Below the pieces are notes generated by a model. That model did no database searches. It worked only from the letters and a program-made list of their open reading frames with translations, and was not told the DNA's origin. A stretch of 64,000 nt of DNA. Source: Conexibacter sp. DBS9H8 (GTDB lineage: Bacteria; Actinomycetota; Thermoleophilia; Solirubrobacterales; Solirubrobacteraceae). A program made the translations under genes and the position numbers. The DNA lies in contig NZ_CP097128.1 in the NCBI RefSeq assembly GCF_023330685.1, positions 2,170,001 through 2,234,000 of the forward strand. The letters run 5' to 3'. Below are positions 41,589 through 49,663 of the stretch, piece after piece (the first letter of the stretch is position 1; every line of letters begins with the position of its first letter).

Positions 41589-42497
41589 GTGACCTGGGAT
41601 GAGGCGATCGCCGAACTGAGTGCCGACCTGGCCCGGCGTGCCCTCGCGCCGCGCACGCGCGTCGCCTACCTGTCCGACATCACGCGGCTGCGTGAGGCGT
41701 GGGAGCCCGCGGGGGTCACCCCCGACGCGATCGACGTCCGCCAGCTGCGCCGCTACCTTGCCGGGCTCTCCCAGCAGGGTGCGGCCCCGAGCAGTGTCGC
41801 CCGGGCCCTCGCGGCGATTCGCGGGTTCCTACGGGTGCTCCAGGAGCAGGGGCACCGGTCCGCCAACCCCGGCGACCTGCTGAGCGCCCCGCGGCGGCGA
41901 CAGTCGCTCCCGGACGTGCTCAAGGCGACCGACGTCGCCGATCTCCTCGACGGGATCGGCGCCGCCACGCCGCTGGAGCTCCGTGACCGGGCGATGTTCG
42001 AACTCATCTACGCCTGTGGCCTGCGGGCCGAGGAAGCCGTCTCCCTCGACCTCGCCAGTCCCGACTTCGACGCCGAGGCGCTGCGGATCCGCGGCAAGGG
42101 GGGGAAGACCCGCATCGTCCCGATCGGCGAGCCGGCCCGGGATGCGCTCGCCGCGTACCTCGAGCGGGGTCGGCCGGCCCTCGCCCGCGCCGCCGAGCCG
42201 CCCCATCCGGGTGCCGGTCCCGGTGGACCGGCACCCGGCTCTGCCGCCCTGTTCCTGTCCAAGCGCGGGCGGCGTCTCAGCACCAGCGACGTCCGCCGCC
42301 GCCTCAGCCTCCGCCGGTCCACGCACCCGCACGCACTGCGACACTCCTTCGCCACCCACCTGCTCGATGGGGGCGCCGATCTCCGCTCGATCCAGGAGCT
42401 GCTCGGGCATGCGACGATCTCGACGACCCAGGTCTACACCCGCGTGGAGTCTGCACGGTTGCGTGCCGCCTACGCCCGATCGCACCCGCGGGCATAA
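41589..42497 (+). CDS. xerC: Tyrosine recombinase, XerC-like
   Basis: A 302-residue integrase-fold recombinase: SAM-like core-binding domain (about 1-95) and catalytic domain with all six residues apparent: Arg in YACGLRAEEA, Lys in GKGGKTRIVP, HxxR in HALRHSFATHLL, His in LLGHATISTTQ, Tyr in VYTRV. Xer family, probably the partner of the recombinase at 54489 in chromosome dimer resolution; which is XerC and which XerD is a guess from position before the sigma gene, as in other actinobacteria. GTG start. Confidence 0.85.
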   Translation: MTWDEAIAELSADLARRALAPRTRVAYLSDITRLREAWEPAGVTPDAIDVRQLRRYLAGLSQQGAAPSSVARALAAIRGFLRVLQEQGHRSANPGDLLSAPRRRQSLPDVLKATDVADLLDGIGAATPLELRDRAMFELIYACGLRAEEAVSLDLASPDFDAEALRIRGKGGKTRIVPIGEPARDALAAYLERGRPALARAAEPPHPGAGPGGPAPGSAALFLSKRGRRLSTSDVRRRLSLRRSTHPHALRHSFATHLLDGGADLRSIQELLGHATISTTQVYTRVESARLRAAYARSHPRA

Positions 42498-42500
42498 GAT
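42495..42500 (+). promoter_or_regulatory. -10 box (TAAGAT) of the sigma factor gene
   Basis: TAAGAT begins with the TAA stop codon of the recombinase gene and ends 13 bases before the sigma ATG. Confidence 0.45.
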
Positions 42501-42513
42501 CAGCGGCTCGAGC

Positions 42514-43311
42514 ATGGATACGCACGTCAAATCGATCGAACTGCGCGAGATGTGGAAGCGCTACAAGGAGCTCGGGGACGACCGTGCCCGCGAGCGCCTC
42601 GTCGTCGCTTACTCACCGCTCGTCAAGTACGTCGCCGGGCGAATGAGCTCGGGGCTGCCCGCGCACGTGGACGAGGCGGACCTCGTCAGCTACGGGCTGA
42701 CCGGGCTGATCAACGCGATCGAACGGTTCGATCTCAGCCGTGAGATCAAGTTCGAGACCTACGCGATCACCCGGATCCGCGGGGCGATCATCGATGAGCT
42801 GCGGACCCTCGACTGGGTGCCGCGGTCGGTCCGGACCCGCGCGCGCGAGATCGAGCGGGCCAACCAGAAGCTCGAGGCGCGCCTGCAGCGGGCGCCGACC
42901 GACGAGGAGATGGCGACCGAGCTGGAGATGAGCGTGGCCGACTTCCAGGAGGCGCTCGTCCAGATCAGCCACTCGACGATCATCGCCCTCGACGAGCTGT
43001 GGAACACCAACGATCAAAACGGGGATCAGGTGAGCCTGCTCGACACGCTGCCCGATCACAATGCGCCCGACCCGCAGGCCGTTGTCGATCAAGGCGAGCT
43101 GCGCGACCGGATCGCCGGTGCGATCGCCGCGCTCCCCGAACGCGAGAAGCTCGTGATCGCCCTCTACTACTACGAGAACCTGACGTTGCGGGAGATCGGA
43201 GAGGTCCTCGGCGTCACCGAATCCCGGGTCTCTCAGCTCCACACGAAGGCGGTTCTGCGCCTGCGCTCCAAGCTCGGCGGGGAACTGTCAGAGACCGGCC
43301 TGGACGCCTGA
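42514..43311 (+). CDS. RNA polymerase sigma factor, WhiG/FliA type
   Basis: A 265-residue group 3 sigma-70 protein. Region 2 begins ERLVVAYSPLVKYVAGRM and has LVSYGLTGLINAIERFD and FETYAITRIRGAIIDELR; region 3 follows (RAREIERANQKLEARL); region 4 ends ENLTLREIGEVLGVTESRVSQLHTKAV. Streptomyces WhiG (sporulation) and proteobacterial FliA (motility) are the named relatives. As in Streptomyces, it lies near dprA and a Xer gene. No anti-sigma factor or flagellar gene is in the window, so the regulon is unknown. Confidence 0.9.
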   Translation: MDTHVKSIELREMWKRYKELGDDRARERLVVAYSPLVKYVAGRMSSGLPAHVDEADLVSYGLTGLINAIERFDLSREIKFETYAITRIRGAIIDELRTLDWVPRSVRTRAREIERANQKLEARLQRAPTDEEMATELEMSVADFQEALVQISHSTIIALDELWNTNDQNGDQVSLLDTLPDHNAPDPQAVVDQGELRDRIAGAIAALPEREKLVIALYYYENLTLREIGEVLGVTESRVSQLHTKAVLRLRSKLGGELSETGLDA

Positions 43312-43378
43312 GGTGCGTCCCGGAGACGCGGGTCTGCAGGACGGCGCCCAGCTTCACAGAACCTCCCCGCTCTCCAGC

Positions 43379-43384
43379 TAGATT
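43379..43384 (+). promoter_or_regulatory. -10 box (TAGATT) of the zinc-ribbon gene
   Basis: TAGATT ends 7 bases before the ATG at 43392. Confidence 0.5.
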
Positions 43385-43391
43385 AGGTCCG

Positions 43392-44165
43392 ATGAGCACC
43401 AAGGACATTCGGCCCAGTCACGCTTACATGCCCTGTGACATCTGCGGGCGGACGCTGCTGCGTGGCGAGCGGATCGAGGTGTTCATCGCCGGGGGCAACC
43501 GCCACCAGGTCTGTGAGCTCTGCAAGCCCCGGGCGCTGCAGGAGGGGTGGCTGCGGGAGGGATCGGTGCCCGACTTCGAGCGGACCGTCGCCGCGCAGGA
43601 GCGCCGCCGTCCGCTGCTGCGCCGACGCCGGCGCGAGGAGGGGCCCGACGGCCCTCCGCCGGCGGCAAACCTCGACCAGGCCCTCTCCGGTGGCGCGTGG
43701 CCGGTTTCGGGGGCGACACCGCCCGCGGAGGAGAGCCGGCCGCGGCGCCGGGATCGGCCTGCGCCGCGCGAACGTCCGCCCGCCCGTGAGCGGACCCCGC
43801 GTCCCGCGCCCCCGGCCGGGCGTGAGCCGCGGCACGTGCACGCCGTCCCCACCGGCGAGGATTCCAAGATCGCCGCGGCGGTCGAGGCCTTCAACGCGAG
43901 CGAGCACCCGCGCACGGTCGCGGGGGTCGCGCGCTCTCTCGGCGCGCCGACCGTTGCCGTGCTGCCCGACCCCGCCCACGCGACCCTCGTTCGGGTGACC
44001 GCCTCCTGGGAGCTGTGCTGGTATCGGTATGAGGTCGATCTCGGTGCCGGCCGGCCGAGCGTCCGGCTCGACGCCCAGGGGTATGAGCTCGCCGAGTTGA
44101 GTGAGCGCGAACTGATCGCCGCCGCCGCCGCCGACGACGGCGGGCGCCTGCACCCGCTCGCGTGA
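43392..44165 (+). CDS. Uncharacterised protein with N-terminal zinc ribbon and linker
   Basis: A 257-residue protein of unknown function. Residues 14-46 hold two CxxC pairs (CDICGRTLL and CELCKP), a treble-clef or zinc-ribbon module. Residues about 65-160 are a Pro/Arg/Glu-rich disordered linker. The C-terminal 95 residues form a compact domain (SKIAAAVEAFNASEHPRTVAGVARSLGAP; SWELCWYRYEVDL), the first part looking like a helix-turn-helix. It may bind DNA or RNA. It lies 80 bases after the sigma gene with its own -10 box. Confidence 0.7.
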   Translation: MSTKDIRPSHAYMPCDICGRTLLRGERIEVFIAGGNRHQVCELCKPRALQEGWLREGSVPDFERTVAAQERRRPLLRRRRREEGPDGPPPAANLDQALSGGAWPVSGATPPAEESRPRRRDRPAPRERPPARERTPRPAPPAGREPRHVHAVPTGEDSKIAAAVEAFNASEHPRTVAGVARSLGAPTVAVLPDPAHATLVRVTASWELCWYRYEVDLGAGRPSVRLDAQGYELAELSERELIAAAAADDGGRLHPLA

Positions 44166-44221
44166 GGCCGGTGATGACCCGGCCGCTTTGTCAGGGCAGC
44201 CCGTGGTTGCCGTCACGGCGT

Positions 44222-44227
44222 TAGCAT
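44222..44227 (+). promoter_or_regulatory. -10 box (TAGCAT) of a small gene
   Basis: TAGCAT ends 8 bases before the GTG at 44236. Confidence 0.5.
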
Positions 44228-44235
44228 CTCGCCCC

Positions 44236-44457
44236 GTGATCTACTGCGTGATCCCTGAAGCGCTCGCCGACGAGCTGTTCGAGAAGATGTCTGCCTACTA
44301 CGCCGACGATCCCAATGTCGAGGTGATCATCGACCGCCGCAAAGCGGAGCGCCGGCGGGCGGGAACGGTGACGGAGGAGCGCGCCCACCAGCGCGTCGTG
44401 CGTGACCGCCGCCGCGCCCGCGTCCCAGGTGATCTTCCGGAGACGCCGGCTGCGTGA
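44236..44457 (+). CDS. Uncharacterised small basic protein (73 aa)
   Basis: No named family recognised. It starts VIYCVIPEALADELFEKM, then YYADDPNVEVIIDRRKAERR and a strongly Arg-rich tail. The first half looks like a small alpha/beta unit; the tail could bind nucleic acid. Leaderless-type start supports it as a real gene. Confidence 0.65.
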   Translation: MIYCVIPEALADELFEKMSAYYADDPNVEVIIDRRKAERRRAGTVTEERAHQRVVRDRRRARVPGDLPETPAA

Positions 44458-44489
44458 GCGGCCCGGGCGCGTCGGGGTGCCGGCACCGC

Positions 44490-44495
44490 TACCCT
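44490..44495 (+). promoter_or_regulatory. -10 box (TACCCT) of the xseB-ispA-dxs genes
   Basis: TACCCT ends 7 bases before the GTG of the xseB-like gene. Confidence 0.5.
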
Positions 44496-44502
44496 TGACG
44501 GT

Positions 44503-44715
44503 GTGACTGAAGCGCTCCAGGAGCTTCACCGGCGCCTCCAGCAGGCCGCCAACGACCTCCGAGCCGGTGACGCCGAGCCGGCTGACACCCTCGCCCTGAT
44601 CGAAGAATGTTCCCGACTGGCCGGTGACGCTGCGGCACGCGTCGACGTGTCCGCGCGCGCGGCGCTTGAGCCGCTGCCCGACCTTCCGGGGCAGCTGCCC
44701 CTGCCGGCCGGGTGA
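44503..44715 (+). CDS. xseB: Exonuclease VII small subunit-like protein
   Basis: A 70-residue, mostly helical protein: LQELHRRLQQAANDLRAGD and TLALIEECSRLAGDAAARV match the two-helix plan of XseB, which binds the large subunit XseA. The position before ispA and dxs matches the E. coli xseB-ispA-dxs order, the main support. No xseA lies in the window. The C-terminus (LPDLPGQLPLPAG) is not typical. It overlaps the next gene (GTGA). Confidence 0.6.
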   Translation: MTEALQELHRRLQQAANDLRAGDAEPADTLALIEECSRLAGDAAARVDVSARAALEPLPDLPGQLPLPAG

Positions 44716-45638
44716 GAGCGACCGCTGTGTCAGCCCCGGCGGCGCCCAGCTCCGGCGCGGTCTACCCCGAGGATCTGCGCGCCCGCGTCGACGCCTACCT
44801 CGAGTCGCTCCGCTTCACGACGGAGCCGGACGTCGGCGGGCTGTCGGAGGCGATGCGCTACAGCCTGCTGGCCGGCGGCAAGCGGATCCGTCCGGTGCTC
44901 GCCCTCGCCACCGCCCGTGCGCTCGGGCGGCCCGTCGACACGGTGCTGCCCCTTGCCGCCGCCCTCGAGCTGATCCACACCTACAGCCTGATCCACGACG
45001 ACCTGCCGGCAATGGACGATGACGACCTCCGCCGCGGCCGGCCGACCTGCCATGTCGCCTTCGGTGAGGAGGTGGCGATCCTCGCCGGCGACGGACTCTA
45101 CGCGGAGGCGTTCAGCCACCTGCTCACCGAACAGGTCGGGACCCCGGTCAACCTGCTCGCTGCCGCCGCCGAGCTCGCCCGCGCCACCGGTGTCGCCGGG
45201 ATGGTCGGCGGACAGTACATCGACGTTGCCAACCGCGCCGGGCCCGGCACCGAGGGCCTGCGTCGGCTTCACACACTCAAGACGGGACGGCTGATCGCGG
45301 CGTCGATTGCCTGTGTCCTGATCCTCAGCGAGGCCGACCCTGCCACAATCGAAGCATTCGACCGCTACGCGGAAGAGCTCGGTGTGCTTTTTCAAATCGT
45401 CGACGACATTCTTGACGTGACCGGCTCCGCTCAGGAGCTCGGCAAGACCCAGGGCAGTGACGAGCGCCTTGGCAAGCGGACGTACGTGAGCGAGTTCGGG
45501 CTCGACGGCGCCCGGACCCTTGCCACCGAGTCCCATCAGCGCGCCCGGGCGGCGCTCGAGCTCGCAGCCGAACGGCTGCCCGGCGAGCTGGACGCTCTCA
45601 CGCAGATCACCGACTTCATCGCCACCCGCAGCTGCTAG
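44712..45638 (+). CDS. ispA: Polyprenyl diphosphate synthase (FPP/GGPP synthase type)
   Basis: Head-to-tail prenyltransferase making C15-C20 allylic diphosphates from IPP. The 308-residue protein has KRIRPVLALA, the first Asp-rich motif LIHDDLPAMDDDDLRRG (DDxxxxD type), LKTGRLIAASIA and the second motif QIVDDILDVTG. Chain length cannot be told safely; two Thr/Leu residues before the first motif are not decisive. Start GTG overlaps xseB. With dxs it supplies the isoprenoid pathway. Confidence 0.92.
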   Translation: MRATAVSAPAAPSSGAVYPEDLRARVDAYLESLRFTTEPDVGGLSEAMRYSLLAGGKRIRPVLALATARALGRPVDTVLPLAAALELIHTYSLIHDDLPAMDDDDLRRGRPTCHVAFGEEVAILAGDGLYAEAFSHLLTEQVGTPVNLLAAAAELARATGVAGMVGGQYIDVANRAGPGTEGLRRLHTLKTGRLIAASIACVLILSEADPATIEAFDRYAEELGVLFQIVDDILDVTGSAQELGKTQGSDERLGKRTYVSEFGLDGARTLATESHQRARAALELAAERLPGELDALTQITDFIATRSC

Positions 45639-45654
45639 CGGACCGCCGCCCACC

Positions 45655-47616
45655 ATGTCCGAGATTCTCCCCACCATCAACGCCCCCCGCGACCTGCACG
45701 GCCTCAGCGACGACCAACTCCAGCAGGTCGCCCAAGAGGTGCGCGAGCACATCATCGACACCGTCGGAGAGATCGGCGGGCACTTCGGCGCCAACCTCGG
45801 CACCTGTGAGATCGCCGTCGCGCTGCACTCGCTGCTGAACTCGCCCCTGGACAAGGTGCTCTGGGACGTGGGCCACCAAGCCTACCCGCACAAGATCCTC
45901 ACCGGACGACGCGACCAGCTCCAGACGATCCGCCACTACGAGGGGCTCGCCCCGTTCTGCTCGATCGAGGAGTCCAAGCACGACATCATGGGCGCCGGGC
46001 ACGCGTCCACCTCGATCAGCTACGCGGTGGGGCTCAAGGAGGCGATGCGCCGCGGCCTCGAGCCCGACGGTCACGTCGTCGCGGTGATCGGGGACGGCGC
46101 GATGACCGGCGGGGTCGCGCTCGAGGCGGTCGGTCACGCCGGCGGTCTCGGCACGCCCGTCGTCGTGATTCTCAACGACAACGGGATGTCGATCGCCCCG
46201 AACGTCGGCGCGCTGTCGCGCATGTTCAACCGCATCCGGCTCAACCCGAAGCTCTGGCACGCCCGTGAGGACGTCGAGACCGGACTGACCCGGCTGCCGG
46301 CGGGGATCGGGCATGTCTTCGAGACGTTCGGACCGCACTTCAAGGAGTCGATCAAGGCGTTCTGGGCTCCGGGGCTGTGGTGGGAGGAGCTCGACTGGGC
46401 CTACATCGGTGTCATCGACGGCCATGACGTCCGCGCGCTGCGGCGCGCCCTCCGTGAGGCGCTCGTCGCCGAGCGGCCCGTGGTCATCCACTGCGCGACG
46501 GTCAAGGGCAAGGGCTGGGCGCCGGCCGAGGAGGGCGGACTCGAGGGGATGGAGGAGTGGCACGCCGCCAAGCCGCAGTCGATCGTCGACCGCAAGCCGG
46601 CGGTCAAGGCCGCCCGTCCCGCCACCTCCGGGCCGGCCGTTCAGAGCACCGCCCCGCCACCCCCGCCGGCCTACACCCAGGTGTTCGGGGAGGCGCTGCT
46701 GGCGGAGGCGGTCGCCGACCCGCGGGTGCTCGGGATCACCGCGGCGATGAACTCCGGGACGGGCCTCAGCATCCTCCAGCGCGAGCTTCCCTCCGCGTAC
46801 TTTGACGTCGGGATCGCCGAACAGCACGCGGTCCTGCTCGCCGCCGGGATGGCCCTCGCCGGAGCCAAGCCGGTCGCGGCGATCTACTCCACCTTCCTCC
46901 AGCGGGCCTTCGATCAGATCGTCCACGACGTCTGCCTGCAGCGCCTCAACGTCATCTTTGCGATGGATCGAGCCGGCCTCGTCGGCGACGACGGACCGAC
47001 CCACCATGGCGTGTTCGACATCGCCTACCTACGGGCCCTGCCGAACATCGTCCTGATGGCCCCCCGGGATGAGGCGATGCTCGTCCACATGCTCCACACC
47101 GCGATCGCCTACGACGACGGGCCGGTCGCGCTGCGTTACCCGCGCGGCGCCGGGCTCGGCGTGCCGCTGCCCGAGACGCCGGAGCGGCTCGAGATCGGAA
47201 CCGGGGAGCTGCTGAGCGAGCCGGCCAACGCCCGGGTCGCCCTACTCGGCTACGGCACCGGGGTCGCGCGGGCGCTCGCCGCCGCGGAGCTCCTCGCGGC
47301 GGACGGGATCGCCGCCACCGTCGCGGACGCTCGGTTCGCCAAACCCCTCGACGGTGCGCTCGTCGCCCAGCTCGCCGCCGAGCACGAACTGCTTGTGACG
47401 GTGGAGGAGGGCGTGCTCGCCGGAGGGTTCGGTTCGGCAGTGCTGGAGGCGCTCTCGGATGCGGGCTCGTCCGTGCGGACCCTCCGGGTCGGTCTGCCCG
47501 ACCGGTTCGTCACCCACGGCACCCCGGCCCTGTTGCATGCCGAGGTTGGATTCACCCCCGAGCGGATCGCCGAACGGGTGCGGGCCGCCGTCACCGGACG
47601 GGACCGCGTGGCCTGA
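45655..47616 (+). CDS. dxs: 1-deoxy-D-xylulose-5-phosphate synthase Dxs
   Basis: First, TPP-dependent step of the MEP isoprenoid pathway. The 653-residue enzyme has GHFGANLGTCEIAVALH, AGHASTSISYAVG, the TPP/Mg motif GDGAMTGGVALEAVGHAG...NDNGMSI, the proton-relay DVGIAEQHAV and the transketolase C-terminal domain. An Ala/Pro-rich linker (about 320-345) joins the halves. A strong hairpin follows about 100 bases after the stop. Confidence 0.96.
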   Translation: MSEILPTINAPRDLHGLSDDQLQQVAQEVREHIIDTVGEIGGHFGANLGTCEIAVALHSLLNSPLDKVLWDVGHQAYPHKILTGRRDQLQTIRHYEGLAPFCSIEESKHDIMGAGHASTSISYAVGLKEAMRRGLEPDGHVVAVIGDGAMTGGVALEAVGHAGGLGTPVVVILNDNGMSIAPNVGALSRMFNRIRLNPKLWHAREDVETGLTRLPAGIGHVFETFGPHFKESIKAFWAPGLWWEELDWAYIGVIDGHDVRALRRALREALVAERPVVIHCATVKGKGWAPAEEGGLEGMEEWHAAKPQSIVDRKPAVKAARPATSGPAVQSTAPPPPPAYTQVFGEALLAEAVADPRVLGITAAMNSGTGLSILQRELPSAYFDVGIAEQHAVLLAAGMALAGAKPVAAIYSTFLQRAFDQIVHDVCLQRLNVIFAMDRAGLVGDDGPTHHGVFDIAYLRALPNIVLMAPRDEAMLVHMLHTAIAYDDGPVALRYPRGAGLGVPLPETPERLEIGTGELLSEPANARVALLGYGTGVARALAAAELLAADGIAATVADARFAKPLDGALVAQLAAEHELLVTVEEGVLAGGFGSAVLEALSDAGSSVRTLRVGLPDRFVTHGTPALLHAEVGFTPERIAERVRAAVTGRDRVA

Positions 47617-47717
47617 TCGGAGTGAGGACGCGCGCCGGGCCCCGGTGGCATCAAGGCCGCGGCCGGGAGACGGAGAGAGGCCGGGGGACGGAGCGAGGCG
47701 GGAGAGGGCGGAGAAAA

Positions 47718-47748
47718 CGAACGGCCCGCCGGGGAGACGGGCCGTTCG
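47718..47748. terminator. Intrinsic terminator downstream of dxs
   Basis: CGAACGGCCCG (47718-47728) pairs perfectly with CGGGCCGTTCG (47738-47748) around a 9-base loop. A T-run (TTTT) follows only on the minus strand reading; on the + strand the stem is followed by purines, so + strand termination would rest on the stem alone. Confidence 0.6.
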
Positions 47749-47761
47749 CGAGGGAGGAGAG

Positions 47762-47785
47762 ATGCTTCTGGTGGCCAGCTGGTGA
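47762..47785 (+). other. Possible 7-codon leader ORF with strong Shine-Dalgarno
   Basis: GGGAGGAGA (47752-47760) precedes ATG and seven codons (MLLVASW, then TGA). A 6-bp stem GGTGGG/CCCACC (47787-47792 with 47804-47809) begins just after the stop. It may be a leader peptide of the tlyA transcript or chance. Confidence 0.25.
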
Positions 47786-47836
47786 GGGTGGGCCAGCGGC
47801 TCTCCCACCATCATCGGCAGATCCGTCCGCAATTGG

Positions 47837-47852
47837 TGTGATGTACGTCACT
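47837..47852. promoter_or_regulatory. CRP/FNR-family operator-like palindrome before tlyA
   Basis: TGTGA-TGTACG-TCACT matches the CRP consensus TGTGA-N6-TCACA in 9 of 10 fixed positions. AATTGG occurs on both sides (47831-47836 and 47854-47859). It is centred about 53 bases before the tlyA ATG. Confidence 0.5.
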
Positions 47853-47897
47853 GAATTGGAGTGGTGACGGTTTGGCCCCGACCAGTGAAACGACGAC

Positions 47898-48680
47898 ATG
47901 ACCCGCCAGCGCCTTGACCAACTGCTCGTCGACCGCGGGCTCTTTCCCAGCCGTGCCCGGGCGGCCGCCGCGATCCTCGCCGGAGATGTCCTCCTCGGTC
48001 CGGACCGGCGCCGGGCCGCCAAGGCCGGCCAGCCGGTGGCGTCCGACGCGCTGGTCGACGTCGTCGCGCAGATGCCCTACGTCTCCCGGGGCGGGATCAA
48101 GCTCGCGAACGCCCTTGACGCGTTCAAGGTTCCGGTCCGTGGCCGCCGGGCCCTCGACGTCGGCGCCTCGACCGGCGGGTTCACCGACTGCCTGCTCCAG
48201 TGCGGCGCCTGCCACGTCGTCGCCGTCGACGTCGCCTACGGCGAGCTCTCCTGGAAGCTCCGGGAGGATCCCCGCGTCACCGTGATCGAGCGCTGCAACG
48301 CCCGCGCGCTCGACGCCGCACGCCTGCCCTACGCTCCGGAGCTGATCGTCATGGACCTCTCCTTCATCTCCCTCACCAAGGTGCTTCCCGCCGTCCTCGC
48401 GACGGCCGCCCCCGACTACGACTGCCTCGCCATGGTCAAGCCGCAGTTCGAGGTCGGGCGCGAGCGGGTCGGCAAAGGCGGGGTCGTCCGCGACCCGGAG
48501 GCCCGCCGGGAGGCGCTGCTCGGGGTCGCCGAGGCCGCGGTCGCCCTCGGCGCGCGCCTCGCCGGATGTGCGTCAAGCGGCCTGCCGGGCCCCAAGGGCA
48601 ACCGGGAGGCGTTCCTCTGGCTGCGTGGGGAGGGCGATGGGCACGACCCGGCGGCCATCCTTGAGGCGGTGGCCCTGTGA
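47898..48680 (+). CDS. tlyA: TlyA family rRNA 2'-O-methyltransferase
   Basis: Methylates 2'-OH of cytidines in 16S/23S rRNA; in mycobacteria its loss gives capreomycin resistance. The 260-residue protein has an S4 RNA-binding domain (RLDQLLVDRGLFPSRARAAAAILAG, about 4-60) and an FtsJ-like domain with SAM motif ALDVGASTGGFTDCLL, the catalytic region MDLSFISLTKVLP and MVKPQFEVGRERVGKGGVV. First gene of tlyA-nadK-recN; stop overlaps nadK. Confidence 0.93.
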   Translation: MTRQRLDQLLVDRGLFPSRARAAAAILAGDVLLGPDRRRAAKAGQPVASDALVDVVAQMPYVSRGGIKLANALDAFKVPVRGRRALDVGASTGGFTDCLLQCGACHVVAVDVAYGELSWKLREDPRVTVIERCNARALDAARLPYAPELIVMDLSFISLTKVLPAVLATAAPDYDCLAMVKPQFEVGRERVGKGGVVRDPEARREALLGVAEAAVALGARLAGCASSGLPGPKGNREAFLWLRGEGDGHDPAAILEAVAL

Positions 48681-49624
48681 CCGCCGGCGGGCACGGTTCC
48701 GACCCGGGCCCCCGCAGCCGGCACAACTGGGCGAGCGGGCCCGGAGCGCTCGCGCCGATCCGGACGGCCACCGTGTTCACCCATCGCCGGCCGTCTGAGA
48801 CCGCCCCGGCCCTTGCGCGCCTGCTGAGCGTCGCCCGGGAGCGTGAGGTGACCCTCCGCTTCGGGCCGCTGGAAACCGAGAAGCACGGGCTCGCTCCGGC
48901 CGACGGGACCGTCATCGACGCCCCCTTTGATCCTCACGTCGGCCTCTGCTTCGCCCTTGGCGGGGACGGGACGATCCTCTCGGCCCTGCGCCGCTACGCC
49001 GGCACGGGGGTACCGGTGTTCGGGGTCAACTTCGGGGAGATCGGCTTTCTTTCCGCGATCGACCGTGACGGTGCCGAGGCGGGGATTGACCGGGCGCTGT
49101 CGGGTGACTTCGACGTGCTCGCGTTGCCGGGCATCGCCGTCGGTGGAGGCGCCCACTGGAGCGTGGAGGAGCGGATCGCGATCAACGATGTGTCGATTCA
49201 GCGCCGGCAGGGGCGCCGGGTCGCCGACCTCGCCTACTTCATCGCCGGGGAGGAGATCGGCCGCGTCCGCTGTGACGGGCTCGTGGTCGCCACGCCGGCA
49301 GGGTCGACCGGCTACAACCTGGCCAACGGCGGTCCCGTGCTCGCCTGGGGGGTCGAGGGCTACGTCGTCTCCTTCATCGCCCCGCACACGCTCACCGCCC
49401 GGGCGCTCGTTGTCGCCCCCGACGACCCGCTGACGATCGTCAACCGCTCCCGGGAGGAGTCCGTCGACGTGATCCTCGACGGTCGGCCGATGGCGGTGCT
49501 CGAGCCGGGCGGCGAACTCGACGTTCGGTTCACGGCGGCCCAGGGGATGCTCGCCCAGATTCCCGGCGTCACCTTCTACGCGCGACTGCGCGAGAAGTTC
49601 GGGCGCCTCGCCACCCTGCGCTGA
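48677..49624 (+). CDS. nadK: NAD kinase
   Basis: Makes NADP from NAD. The 315-residue protein has FALGGDGTILSALR (GGDGT motif), VNFGEIGFLSAI, and SIQRRQGRRVADL...DGLVVATPAGSTGYNLANGGPV. The first 30 residues are an extra Gly/Arg/Ser-rich segment; a later start may be used, though the GTGA overlap with tlyA supports this one. Confidence 0.93.
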   Translation: MTAGGHGSDPGPRSRHNWASGPGALAPIRTATVFTHRRPSETAPALARLLSVAREREVTLRFGPLETEKHGLAPADGTVIDAPFDPHVGLCFALGGDGTILSALRRYAGTGVPVFGVNFGEIGFLSAIDRDGAEAGIDRALSGDFDVLALPGIAVGGGAHWSVEERIAINDVSIQRRQGRRVADLAYFIAGEEIGRVRCDGLVVATPAGSTGYNLANGGPVLAWGVEGYVVSFIAPHTLTARALVVAPDDPLTIVNRSREESVDVILDGRPMAVLEPGGELDVRFTAAQGMLAQIPGVTFYARLREKFGRLATLR

Positions 49625-49663
49625 GACGGTCCGGCCGTCCGGCCCGGGCGCTAGAACACGGGT

